From Bacteroidetes bacterium UBA7692 (GTDB lineage Bacteria; Bacteroidota; Bacteroidia; Chitinophagales; LD1): a stretch of 28,396 nucleotides of DNA. A program made the translations under genes and the position numbers. Shown one piece after another: positions 7,773 through 16,602 of this stretch. The notes under the pieces were generated by a model that was not told the DNA's origin, searched no databases, and saw only the letters and a program-made list of their open reading frames with translations. Each line of letters begins with the position of its first letter. Position 1 is the stretch's first letter. The stretch spans positions 1 to 28,396 of the forward strand of contig DLGO01000119.1 in NCBI GenBank assembly GCA_002482725.1, read 5' to 3'.

Positions 7773-9920
7773 CTATCGCCTTGAAGCAGCATAAGCGGGA
7801 TTTAATTGCACTGCCCGGGCAAAATTCTCATCTGCTTTTGCTTTGTCACCTTTATTTCCGTAGCTGATGAAGAGGTTGAAGTAAGCAGGCGCATAATTAG
7901 GATTGATCTGTAGCAGGCGATTGAAACTTACAATTGCATTGTCAAACTCTGCCTTCAAACCATAAGCCACCCCGAGGTCTTCCCAATAAGAGGCTTCGCC
8001 AGGATTCATCTCTGTTGCTTTTTTCAGGTATGGTAAGGCATTATCAATCCGGTTCAAACCCCTGCCATATACCACGCCAACCTTGTGCACAGCCTCCGCA
8101 TTTTCCGGTTGCACATTCATGGCATATTGAGCATACATAAGCGCAGAGTCGCCTTTACCCGTGCTGATATAAGCATCAGCCACCCTAAGTGCAAGTGCTA
8201 TTTCCTTAGGCTTCATATTAAGCGCAGTTTGTAAATAAGGTAAAGCTTCTGCATACCGTTTTTCATTGAATAACAGGTTTCCGGAATTCTGGTAGGCAAA
8301 GAACTCGCCCCCTTTATTCAACTCAATTATCCTGCGGTAGAAAGGTAAAGCAGCCTCAACACTCTTATAATAATTGTACTGAGCATTGCCCATCAGCAAT
8401 AGGGCATTAAAGTTGTCAGGGTAAATCTGTAATGACTTGGTTAAATGAACCATAGCCTCCGTCAATATCTCTTTGCGCTTAAGGCTATCGGTTTGCTTTT
8501 CGGCTTCGGCAATCATATCCCCGCCAACGGATGTCTGCACCTTGGCGCTATTGGGCGAGTTAACCACATCGGCCTTGAAAAGAGTAAGATTGTCTTTCCA
8601 ATCCATATTCCGGCTATATGTTTTGGCAGTATACAAGAACAATACTACAGAAGCCAACACAGTTACGAATACAGGCTTTAGGCGATTGGATGTAACCAGA
8701 TAGTTGAGTCCAGCTGCAAGTAGCAATGTAAAGCCGAGTGAAGGCATAAAGACAAAACGCTCGTTCATAATAATACCGACCGAAATCAATACATTAGACA
8801 CCACTGAAAAGGTGATAAAGAAGAATAATATGGCATAAGAGGGTATTGTTTTGCGCATAAACTGATTGAGCGCAATGGACACCAATGCAAGAGTAGACAC
8901 TGCGCCTGCTATGAATTTTGGTGTACCAAAACCTATCAAAGGTATCTGATTGTAATAGTAATCGTGGGTAAGCGGATGCGGGAATATCAATTTGATATAA
9001 TACAGCATAAAGCTATAAACCGGCGTGGCAAAGCGCTCCTCAAATGTAGATCCGGCAAAAGGGTTATTCAATATTTCTGTAATCTCCTTGCTATCAGCGG
9101 CTGCATATTTCTCCCTCAGCATAAAATATATGCCTACAGGTACTATATAAGCCAAAAGCACTATAGCATAATCCTTGAACCTTGCATTGGTAAAGAAGTA
9201 ATAGGTAAGCGGAACCACTGCCAGGAATGTGATAGCATTCTCTTTGGAAAGCAGGCTCAGGAACAACGCAAGTGTCCCCAGCAATATGTAGTAGAGTTTA
9301 TTTTCCTTAACAGCAGCTACCGCCGACCACAAGGCCAGTATGGCGAAAAGCATACTCAGTATTTCATCACGCCCCTTAATATTAGTAACAGCCTCGGTAT
9401 GTATAGGATGAGCAGCAAACAATACAGCGCACAGGAATGGAATGCTAACATAAAAAGGGAGGTCGCGCCTCTTTGGCAAGAGGTAACGCAGCAGCAAGAA
9501 AATACAAACGCACAAACCACCGAATAATACCACATTGATTGCATGGCTATAGGCCGGTTTCAGTCCGTACATTTCGTACTCTACAGCAAATGTGGCTATA
9601 CTAAGCGGACGGTAGCGCCCCCCGGCAACCAGGCTTTTCTTCTCCTGAAAGTAACCCACAAAGGCATCTGTGGTAAAAATATCCTTTAGTCCATTTATGC
9701 CTTGCTTAGTAAACACATTCTCGGTAAGTACAATGGAATCGTCCAGTGCATAGTCATTGAACAACGAGTTGCCATATACCAGGCAGGTAAAAATGAATAT
9801 AATGAGCGAGGGTAATTTAGCCGAACCGGCTATGCCACCACTTTCGGCAGTGCCGGATGCAGGTGCCTGTTTTTTTACTTGTACCTGTGCTTGTTCTTTG
9901 TTCGCTTTTTGCTTTGCCAT
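7773..9920 (-). CDS. TMTC-like membrane glycosyltransferase with TPR tail (A)
   Basis: This is a 715-residue paralogue of the next gene downstream, with the same order of parts. A Lys/Gln/Ala-rich cytoplasmic tail of about 35 residues leads into the first helix, then YALDDSIVLTEN (Asp60-Asp61, the likely GT-C acidic pair), RYRPLS, AHPIHTEAVTNIKGRDE, MNERFVFMPSLGF, and about seven TPR units after residue 450. These signatures are those of the TMTC/protein O-mannosyltransferase class; TPRs may hold the protein acceptor. It starts 21 bp after the dprA stop and ends 41 bp before gene B, so the three are likely cotranscribed. The two copies have clearly diverged, so this is an old duplication. Sugar and targets are unknown. 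Confidence 0.8.
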   Translation of the reverse strand: MAKQKANKEQAQVQVKKQAPASGTAESGGIAGSAKLPSLIIFIFTCLVYGNSLFNDYALDDSIVLTENVFTKQGINGLKDIFTTDAFVGYFQEKKSLVAGGRYRPLSIATFAVEYEMYGLKPAYSHAINVVLFGGLCVCIFLLLRYLLPKRRDLPFYVSIPFLCAVLFAAHPIHTEAVTNIKGRDEILSMLFAILALWSAVAAVKENKLYYILLGTLALFLSLLSKENAITFLAVVPLTYYFFTNARFKDYAIVLLAYIVPVGIYFMLREKYAAADSKEITEILNNPFAGSTFEERFATPVYSFMLYYIKLIFPHPLTHDYYYNQIPLIGFGTPKFIAGAVSTLALVSIALNQFMRKTIPSYAILFFFITFSVVSNVLISVGIIMNERFVFMPSLGFTLLLAAGLNYLVTSNRLKPVFVTVLASVVLFLYTAKTYSRNMDWKDNLTLFKADVVNSPNSAKVQTSVGGDMIAEAEKQTDSLKRKEILTEAMVHLTKSLQIYPDNFNALLLMGNAQYNYYKSVEAALPFYRRIIELNKGGEFFAYQNSGNLLFNEKRYAEALPYLQTALNMKPKEIALALRVADAYISTGKGDSALMYAQYAMNVQPENAEAVHKVGVVYGRGLNRIDNALPYLKKATEMNPGEASYWEDLGVAYGLKAEFDNAIVSFNRLLQINPNYAPAYFNLFISYGNKGDKAKADENFARAVQLNPAYAASRR

Positions 9921-9941
9921 GTTATAAAGTTACTGTTTGTC

Positions 9942-11051
9942 TTACAGGAGTTTGTATCTCTTGCCGGGTAAACTTACAATCAAATCGTTCATTTCCATTT
10001 CTAAAAGTGTGGAAGATAGCTCGCCCGATGGTAAACCGCTCTTGCCCAGCATTACATCTATTACACTTTCACCCTCCTTCAATATGTTATAAACTATGCC
10101 TTCATTCTCATTCAGCTTTAGCGTAAGCTGCTTTGGCTTCCTGGCTTTGGTATTGATTTCCAGGCCCCAGTTCATAGCCTCCAGTATATCGCGGCCATTT
10201 TCTACCATAGTGGCCTTATACGTTTTTATCAGGAAGTTGCAGCCACTGGAATACCTGTCGATAGAGCGGCCCGGAATGGCAAACACATCGCGGTTATAGG
10301 AGTTAGCGATATTGGCAGTGATAACCGCGCCACCCTTGATGTCGCTTTCTACCACTACAGTGAGGTCACACATGCCTGCCACTATCCTGTTGCGCATAGG
10401 AAAATTGGACGGGTGAAAAATGGAGGTAGAACCGTATTCGGTAAGCAGACCTCCTTGTGCCAGCATACGCTTGGCGCTATTGCGGTGTGCATCCGGATAA
10501 ATCTTGTTCAGCCCGTGAGCCAAAACACCTATGGTATTTAATCCCCTATCCAGTGCGGCATTATGGGCTGCTATATCTATACCATAGGCTAAACCGCTTA
10601 CCACAAGGGCACCTGTGGCAGAAAAATCATCAATTAACTTTTTGGTAACCTCTTTACCATACTCGGTTGCCTTACGGGTACCTACTACGGCTATCTTTTT
10701 AGCGACATTCAGGTCGGCATTCCCCTTGTAAAACAGCATTATAGGGGAGTCTGCACAGTCTTTCAGGCGCTCAGGGTATTCTTTATCGGTAAAGAAAATG
10801 GGAGATATATTGTGCTTCTCTATGAACTTAATTTCCTCTTCTGCCTTGATCAAAGCATCAGATTTCAATATAGCCTCTACCCTATCCTCACCGATATTGG
10901 GAATTTTCAATAACTTAGATTTGCTCGCTTTAAACACAGCCTCTGAGCTGCCACAGTATGCAAGGAGGTTTTTAGCCAATATGCTACCTATTTGGGGCAG
11001 CATGGTAAGCGCAATGTTGTAAAGGAGTTGATTAGGTGTAGTTTTGTTCAA
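9942..11051 (-). CDS. dprA: DNA-processing protein DprA
   Basis: DprA binds incoming single-stranded DNA in the cytoplasm during transformation and loads RecA. The 369-residue protein has the three usual parts: an N-terminal helix-hairpin-helix/SAM-like region (about 1-70, KIPNIGEDRVEAIL), a Rossmann-like core (about 100-290, with AVVGTRKATEYG, SGLAYGIDIAAH, FPMRNRIVAG, GGAVITANIA and VFAIPG), and a C-terminal winged-helix domain (about 305-369). Length is normal. The start is TTG; the first internal ATG (residue 17) would cut into the conserved N-terminal helices. The TTG lies only 15 bp from the ATG of the divergent peptidase gene. It leads the minus-strand run with the TMTC-like genes, an odd partnership with no obvious functional meaning. 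Confidence 0.93.
   Translation of the reverse strand: MNKTTPNQLLYNIALTMLPQIGSILAKNLLAYCGSSEAVFKASKSKLLKIPNIGEDRVEAILKSDALIKAEEEIKFIEKHNISPIFFTDKEYPERLKDCADSPIMLFYKGNADLNVAKKIAVVGTRKATEYGKEVTKKLIDDFSATGALVVSGLAYGIDIAAHNAALDRGLNTIGVLAHGLNKIYPDAHRNSAKRMLAQGGLLTEYGSTSIFHPSNFPMRNRIVAGMCDLTVVVESDIKGGAVITANIANSYNRDVFAIPGRSIDRYSSGCNFLIKTYKATMVENGRDILEAMNWGLEINTKARKPKQLTLKLNENEGIVYNILKEGESVIDVMLGKSGLPSGELSSTLLEMEMNDLIVSLPGKRYKLL
11016..11046 (+). promoter_or_regulatory. Promoter of the M1 peptidase gene, inside dprA
   Basis: GTTG at 11016-11019 is followed after exactly 19 bp by TAGTTTTG at 11039-11046, a full match to the Bacteroidota -7 element TAnnTTTG and one mismatch in the -33 TTTG. The ATG at 11067 lies 20 bp downstream. 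The whole element sits inside the first codons of the divergent dprA gene. Confidence 0.5.
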
Positions 11052-11066
11052 AGTATCTTAGCGTAA

Positions 11067-14000
11067 ATGAATTTTCAAAAATATAGAATGCGTGGAATAC
11101 TCCTTGCATGTTGTACAGGTATTTTACTAACGGCTGCCTGGGGGCAGGATAATTACTACCAGTCGGCCGGTAACAAAATGTACTGGAAGAATAAAAGGCC
11201 ACATGCTGCCTATTGGCAACAGGATGTAGCCTATAATATAAAAGCGACCATAGACGAAACCACAGATATAATAACTGGAGAGGAGCAGCTGACCTATTGG
11301 AACAACTCCCCCGATACCATTTACTATGTATTTTTCAACCTGTACCAAAATGCTTTCCAACCGGGCAGCTACCTGGACAAGCTACAGCACGAAAATGATG
11401 TACACCCCAGCTATGGTAAATATGAATCGGCAAGGCAGGGCATATCTATAGAAAGGATAAGCGTGGGCAAAGCTAAGCCCAACCTTGCTACAACCAGCGA
11501 AAGTAGTCCGTATAATGTGAAAACAGAACTGGACAATACTATACTGAAAGTGTACCTGCCTGAGCCGCTATTGCCCAATAGCTCAACAGTAATCAATATC
11601 GGGTTCAGGACTTTTTATGACAATGGAGGTGTAAGGCGCAGGATGAAGAAGTACAAGGCATGGGGATTTAACCACTACAACGGCTGCCAGTGGTACCCTA
11701 AGATATGCGTGTACGACAACCACGCCGGATGGAATACCGACCAGCACCTGAACAGGGAGTTTTATGGAGACTTCGGCTCATGGGACGTGGAACTAAATTT
11801 TGCCTCAAACTTTGTAGTAGAGGCTACAGGAGTATTGCAGAACGAAAGTGATGTGCTGCCTGACTCTCTGAAAGCCAAGCTTCATATCAGCAATTTTAAG
11901 GATAAAGTATGGGATAGCAAGCCAAGTGTTATAACACCTTATAAAAAGGGAGTGCGCAAAACATGGAAGTACCATGCTGATAATGTACATGACTTTGCCT
12001 TTACCGCAGACCCAACCTACCGAATAGCAGATACCATGTGGAATGGTGTACGCTGCGTGGCCATAGTACAGGAGCCGCACGCATCGGGCTGGCAGAATGC
12101 CGCCGAATATTGCGCCAAGATCATTCGCTGCTTTTCCAGGGATTTTGGTATGTACGAATACCCCAAAATGGTGGTGGCAGATGCGGCAGATGGTATGGAG
12201 TACCCGATGATAACCCTGGACGGCGGCCGCGACCCGGAAAACAGAGGCTTACTGGTACATGAGGTAGCACACAACTGGTTTTACGGTATGCTGGGCAACA
12301 ACGAAACCTACAGGGCCATGATGGATGAAGGGTTTACTCAGTTTCTAACAGCATGGGGTATGGAGCATATAGACAATACAGACACAATCATTTATAACCA
12401 TGCCGGAGTAAAGAACAAGTACGTAAAGAAGTTTCTGGAGCCTACGAATATCCGTGACAACAAAGTATACATAGGTTATATGCAGGATGCTATACTGGAA
12501 GCAGATGAACAGTTAAATACCCACTCTGACCAGTTTAACGGAGCGCTGGGACAGGGCGGCGGCTACAGGCAGGTATACTCCAAGACAGCCGCCATGCTGT
12601 ATAACCTGCAATATGTGCTGGGAGATTCGCTCTTTCAGGCGGCTATGCAACACTATGTAGCCCAATGGAAAATGTGCCACCCATACCCAGAAGATTTCCG
12701 CAACTCTATAATCCGGTTTACCAAACAAGACCTTAACTGGTTCTTTGACGAATGGATGGAAGGCACTAAGCGCAACGACTATAAAATACAATCGGTAAAG
12801 AAAGGGAGCATTACCAATGAGTTTGAGATAAAGCTGAAAAGGAAAGGCAGGATGCAAATGCCGATAGACCTGCAGGTGATAGCTAAGAATGGCGCAGTCC
12901 ATAACTTCTATATACCCAATACATGGTTCGAAAAGAATACTGCTGACTCTGTAAAACATTTATCGCGGTGGATAGGATGGGATAAACTTCAACCAACCTA
13001 TACTGCCACTGTAAATATTCCATCAGGTATAAAAAATGTAATAATAGACCCAAGCGAGCGTATGGCAGATATCAATATGCTGAACAACCGCAGGAAAGGA
13101 AATGTAGAGGTGCGCTTTGACTCGAAGATATACCCGTTCCCGTCCTGGAAGAAGTACCGGCTATACCTGAGACCCGATATATGGTACAATAGCTACGATG
13201 GATTTAAAATAGGGATGCACCTGAACGGGAACTATATGAATGTGAAACATGTATTCAGCTTTACTGCATGGATAAATACACGTGTGGCACAGGGGCCCGA
13301 GAAATATATACCAAGCGATATGAAAGATAAGGCAGGGTGGTTCTCTTACCGCTTTGACTACCGCACAGCCATAGACAGGCTATCTAAGAATGCAACCTTT
13401 ACATTTAGCTCGCGTTGGCTGGATGGCTATGAAATGTACCGTGTAGGCATAACCAAGCAGCTACCCAAAAACTTTAGCATAGAGATATTCCTGAAAGCCT
13501 TTACCCGAAACGAGGAAGCATGGAGGAACTACCTGATGTACCCGGGCGAATGGACAACGATATACCACGAAAATGAGTCGAAAGCCATGAATACCTCTAT
13601 AAATATTGCTGCCACCTACAGCTACGCCAAGCCAAAGGGTTCGGGCAATGTGAAAGTAAACTGGCGCAGTGCCACCCTTTTCAACAGTACCAACTACCAC
13701 TACCTGGAAGCAGAGCATAAAAACATAAGCAGCGCATGGAAGCTTGATTTCCGCACCAGGGTATACGGCCGCATAGGAACGGGCACCAATGTGCCAAGTG
13801 AAAGTGCCTTGTACTTTGCACAGGCAAACGGCGAGGAAATGATGGAGAACAAATACGTTCGGGCCAAGGGATTTTTTCCTGCAGAGTGGGCGGGTAAATT
13901 CGGTGAAGGGACTAACCATTTCCACTATGGTGGTGGGTTAAACCTGAGGGGCTATGCTGGCTACCTGATGGTGGAAAAAGACAAGGAAGGGAATGTAGTA

Positions 14001-14348
14001 AATACATATAAGGGCAATTCAGGGCTTTCAGCAAATCTGGAAATCGATTTCAACAGGATTGTAAAAGTTAAAAATGCGAAACTACGTGAGTTTGTATTGC
14101 TGAATACCTACCTGTTTGCCGATGCAGGAAGCATAGTTTATGATAACTCTGCAGGTAAAAAGCAATTCTCCCGGCTAAGGGCAGATGCAGGTGTGGGCGC
14201 GGCTCTTACCATAAAAAAGTGGGGCGTGCTGCAAGGGGTGAAACCACTCACTATACGTTTTGATGTACCATTCTTCCTGAGCAGTGCTCCGGCGGGAGAA
14301 AAAAATGTTCAGTGGAGATTTGTTGTAGGTGTAAGCCGTTCGTTTTAA
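11067..14348 (+). CDS. M1-family metallopeptidase fused to a C-terminal predicted beta-barrel
   Basis: This 1093-residue exported protein starts with a signal peptide (about 1-26, ending AAWGQ). The M1 (gluzincin aminopeptidase-like) part covers about 45-590. It shows DGMEYP at 376-380 (counterpart of the GxMEN motif), the zinc site HEVAHNW with His398, Glu399 and His402, the third ligand Glu421 (18 residues between), and the VYSKTAAML tyrosine (Tyr504). From about 675 to the end the sequence changes to alternating aromatic beta strands (for example RLYLRPDIWYNSYDGFKIGM) and ends VVGVSRSF, as expected for an outer-membrane barrel. The likely picture is a peptidase tethered to the outer membrane. 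The ceramidase-like gene follows 54 bp later and may be cotranscribed. Confidence 0.88.
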   Translation: MNFQKYRMRGILLACCTGILLTAAWGQDNYYQSAGNKMYWKNKRPHAAYWQQDVAYNIKATIDETTDIITGEEQLTYWNNSPDTIYYVFFNLYQNAFQPGSYLDKLQHENDVHPSYGKYESARQGISIERISVGKAKPNLATTSESSPYNVKTELDNTILKVYLPEPLLPNSSTVINIGFRTFYDNGGVRRRMKKYKAWGFNHYNGCQWYPKICVYDNHAGWNTDQHLNREFYGDFGSWDVELNFASNFVVEATGVLQNESDVLPDSLKAKLHISNFKDKVWDSKPSVITPYKKGVRKTWKYHADNVHDFAFTADPTYRIADTMWNGVRCVAIVQEPHASGWQNAAEYCAKIIRCFSRDFGMYEYPKMVVADAADGMEYPMITLDGGRDPENRGLLVHEVAHNWFYGMLGNNETYRAMMDEGFTQFLTAWGMEHIDNTDTIIYNHAGVKNKYVKKFLEPTNIRDNKVYIGYMQDAILEADEQLNTHSDQFNGALGQGGGYRQVYSKTAAMLYNLQYVLGDSLFQAAMQHYVAQWKMCHPYPEDFRNSIIRFTKQDLNWFFDEWMEGTKRNDYKIQSVKKGSITNEFEIKLKRKGRMQMPIDLQVIAKNGAVHNFYIPNTWFEKNTADSVKHLSRWIGWDKLQPTYTATVNIPSGIKNVIIDPSERMADINMLNNRRKGNVEVRFDSKIYPFPSWKKYRLYLRPDIWYNSYDGFKIGMHLNGNYMNVKHVFSFTAWINTRVAQGPEKYIPSDMKDKAGWFSYRFDYRTAIDRLSKNATFTFSSRWLDGYEMYRVGITKQLPKNFSIEIFLKAFTRNEEAWRNYLMYPGEWTTIYHENESKAMNTSINIAATYSYAKPKGSGNVKVNWRSATLFNSTNYHYLEAEHKNISSAWKLDFRTRVYGRIGTGTNVPSESALYFAQANGEEMMENKYVRAKGFFPAEWAGKFGEGTNHFHYGGGLNLRGYAGYLMVEKDKEGNVVNTYKGNSGLSANLEIDFNRIVKVKNAKLREFVLLNTYLFADAGSIVYDNSAGKKQFSRLRADAGVGAALTIKKWGVLQGVKPLTIRFDVPFFLSSAPAGEKNVQWRFVVGVSRSF

Positions 14349-14402
14349 CTTAGCGGCTCTTCAGAATCTTCATCATCATAGTTTTTAAATTTCTCAGGCA
14401 AA

Positions 14403-16175
14403 ATGTACACAATAGGTACCGGCAAAGCGGATATAACAGCATATTACAAAGGTGCAAGCATGCTTGGCTATGGCATGTATTTTAACACCATGGAAGCTAT
14501 AGAAACACCGCTTTCCGCAAGGGCGGTGATCGTAAAATGGGGAAGCAAGAAGCTATGCTTTGTGAACTGTGAGCTTGGTTTTATTACAATTTCCATTAGA
14601 AATGGAGTATTGGGCAGGTTACAGAAAAACTATCCGGCTTTTGATATAACGGAAGATAACCTGATGCTAACGGCGCAGCATACACACAGCGCACCGGGTG
14701 GTTATTCATTTTACCAATACTACAATATACCTACTCCGGGATTTGTAAAAGAGATATACGAGAAGATAGTAAACGGCATAATAGAGGCTATAGTAGCAGC
14801 AGAAAGCAACTATGAAGAAGGCACTATAGAATTTGGGAAGGGAGAGTTTGAGCTGGATAAGGAAGTATCTTTTAACCGATCGATAAAAGCATATAATGCC
14901 AATAAAGATGTGACCCAAAAGATAAATGACAAAACCCGCAACCTGGGAACCGACAGGCAAATGCTGTTGCTAAAATTTAAAAGCAAGACGGGCAAGGAAC
15001 TGGCGTGCATCAATTGGTTTGGGGTGCATACCACCAGCATATCCAACGACAACCACAAAGTATGTGCGGATAATAAAGGCTTTGCGTCTACCTACTTTGA
15101 GGAGCAAAAAGCAAAAGAAGGCAGCGATAATTTCGTAGCCATATTTGCACAAGGGTCGTGTGGCGATGTATCGCCCAAATTCATACACAACCCTAAGCAC
15201 ATATTCCCAAGGGGCAACTATGAGGGCAAATTCCCGGATGATATAGAGAGCGCCAAATACAATGGCAAGCTTCAGAAAGAGAAAGCAGAGGAAATATACA
15301 ATGGAGCTAACCAGATAGTTTCAGAAAATCTGGACTCTGTTTTTGCTTATACCCGATTTACGGATATACAATGCGACCCTAAGTTTGCTGATGGTAAAAC
15401 AGATGCTATAACCAGCCCGGCCTGCCTGGGTACCAGCTTCTTTGGCGGTGCCATTATGGATGGCCCGGGTATGCATCCGATATTGCTGAACCTCGTGAGG
15501 CTATTTGTAAAAGGCGCAAAAGTACTCGATAAAATCACCATGCCGTTTAAGAGCAAGGAAGAGCAGGAAGCAATAAAGCGTAAATTCAAAGCACAAGGTG
15601 TAAAGGATGTGCTATCTGAAACCACAGCGAAGAAGGTATTTATGACCACCCGTATAGATAAGCTGATAGTGCCATCATTCCTGGATCCAAGCATAGAGAG
15701 TTTAAAGACCTTTTACCAGAATGTAAAAAACAGCCCATTCCCATGGACTGCAGAGGTATTGCCACTGCAGATATTCATATTGGGAGAACTGGCAATAGTA
15801 GGTGTACCGTTTGAGCTGACCGTGGTAGCGGGCAGGAGGCTGCAAAAAACAATGGAAGAAGCGTTGAAAGATAAGGGCATCACCCAAATCATACTTTCGC
15901 CATACGCTAATGGCTACTCGGGCTATATAACTACATACGAGGAGTACCAGGTTCAAATGTACGAAGGCGGACACACCGTATTTGGTGAATACAGCCTGGC
16001 TGCGTTGCAAACCAAGCTGGATGCCCTGGCAAAAGAAATAGTAAAGCCTGAAAACAACAGGAATATACAACGCGATATGCCACCACAGTTTACAGAGCAG
16101 GACCTGGAGGTATTCTCTTTCTACAAGCGCAAATGGTATATTAAAAACGAGAATAGGATATCGGTAAAGAAATAG
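14403..16175 (+). CDS. Neutral/alkaline ceramidase-like hydrolase, no signal peptide
   Basis: Neutral ceramidases are zinc amidases that split ceramide into sphingosine and fatty acid. The 590-residue protein keeps the family core: QHTHSAPGG (His93 and His95, first zinc ligand and catalytic His), FNRS with Arg159, NWFGVHTTS (His209), ADNKGFA, GSCGDVSP with the nucleophile-position Ser257, VPFELTVVAGRRL (Glu ligand) and SPYANGYSGY (Tyr ligand). Two things differ from the secreted bacterial enzymes. The protein begins directly with MYTIGTGKADIT and has no signal peptide, and only about 40 residues follow the YEGGHTVFGEYSLAALQ end of the catalytic domain, so the C-terminal Ig-like domain seems absent. 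Bacteroidota make sphingolipids, so an internal role is plausible. Actual substrate is inference. Confidence 0.88.
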   Translation: MYTIGTGKADITAYYKGASMLGYGMYFNTMEAIETPLSARAVIVKWGSKKLCFVNCELGFITISIRNGVLGRLQKNYPAFDITEDNLMLTAQHTHSAPGGYSFYQYYNIPTPGFVKEIYEKIVNGIIEAIVAAESNYEEGTIEFGKGEFELDKEVSFNRSIKAYNANKDVTQKINDKTRNLGTDRQMLLLKFKSKTGKELACINWFGVHTTSISNDNHKVCADNKGFASTYFEEQKAKEGSDNFVAIFAQGSCGDVSPKFIHNPKHIFPRGNYEGKFPDDIESAKYNGKLQKEKAEEIYNGANQIVSENLDSVFAYTRFTDIQCDPKFADGKTDAITSPACLGTSFFGGAIMDGPGMHPILLNLVRLFVKGAKVLDKITMPFKSKEEQEAIKRKFKAQGVKDVLSETTAKKVFMTTRIDKLIVPSFLDPSIESLKTFYQNVKNSPFPWTAEVLPLQIFILGELAIVGVPFELTVVAGRRLQKTMEEALKDKGITQIILSPYANGYSGYITTYEEYQVQMYEGGHTVFGEYSLAALQTKLDALAKEIVKPENNRNIQRDMPPQFTEQDLEVFSFYKRKWYIKNENRISVKK

Positions 16176-16179
16176 TGCG

Positions 16180-16458
16180 CTATTTCTGTGGCGTCCACAC
16201 TCCTACTTTAATCCAAACCCCGGTGCGTTTGGTGAGGTAATCTTCCATGCGGCAAAAGATATTGCCTTTGGGTATCTGGTATCGGGGCAATTCTTTCACT
16301 CTCATTACAGTGGCAGTATCCCTTATCACGTGTGCAGTTACATTATAATAGCATCTTTGCATTATAAACCGCCGGTATGCAGTTGAGTCCCTTTCGGCTG
16401 AATACACACAGCTTCCCAAGACAAGCACCAATAATAAAAGGGCCACGCGCTTAAGCAT
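16180..16458 (-). CDS. Small predicted lipoprotein
   Basis: This 92-residue protein has a basic start, a leucine-rich hydrophobic stretch and a clean lipobox (LGSC, Cys17). The mature part is short and basic, with two cysteines (in QRCYYN and FCRM) that could form a disulfide. No family is recognised. Its stop lies only 4 bp from the stop of the convergent ceramidase-like gene. It is divergent from slyD across a 144-bp gap that carries a perfect 12-bp inverted repeat, so the two may share regulation. The protein is probably anchored in a membrane facing the periplasm. Function is unknown. Confidence 0.7.
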   Translation of the reverse strand: MLKRVALLLLVLVLGSCVYSAERDSTAYRRFIMQRCYYNVTAHVIRDTATVMRVKELPRYQIPKGNIFCRMEDYLTKRTGVWIKVGVWTPQK

Positions 16459-16477
16459 TGCCTAAAATTAAGGTGAT

Positions 16478-16527
16478 TTGTTTATAATTGAGCACTTATA
16501 GCAATAGTTTACATTAATTATAAACAA
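16478..16527. promoter_or_regulatory. Perfect 12-bp inverted repeat in a divergent promoter region
   Basis: TTGTTTATAATT at 16478-16489 and AATTATAAACAA at 16516-16527 are exact reverse complements with a 26-bp spacer. The pair is 19 bp upstream of the small lipoprotein start and 75 bp upstream of slyD. It could be a binding site for a dimeric regulator or a cruciform-forming element. No regulator gene is adjacent. Confidence 0.5.
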
Positions 16528-16576
16528 CTGCCCCATTTTGAGGAAATATATCGCGCCTGTGTCGCAAAACAATTTT

Positions 16577-16584
16577 TACATTCG
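16577..16584 (+). promoter_or_regulatory. Candidate -7 box TACATTCG before slyD
   Basis: TACATTCG ends 18 bp before the slyD ATG at 16603. It is the same octamer found before the acylase gene at 25735-25742 and differs from TAnnTTTG by one base. A matching -33 box is not obvious. Confidence 0.35.
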
Positions 16585-16602
16585 CCGAATAAATAATAAT
16601 AA

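Noticed and set aside
8964..9527. Plus-strand open frame of 187 codons opposite TMTC-like gene A
   Set aside because: It lies fully inside a gene with clear domain motifs, its composition is erratic, and no family is recognisable; it is a shadow of the real gene.
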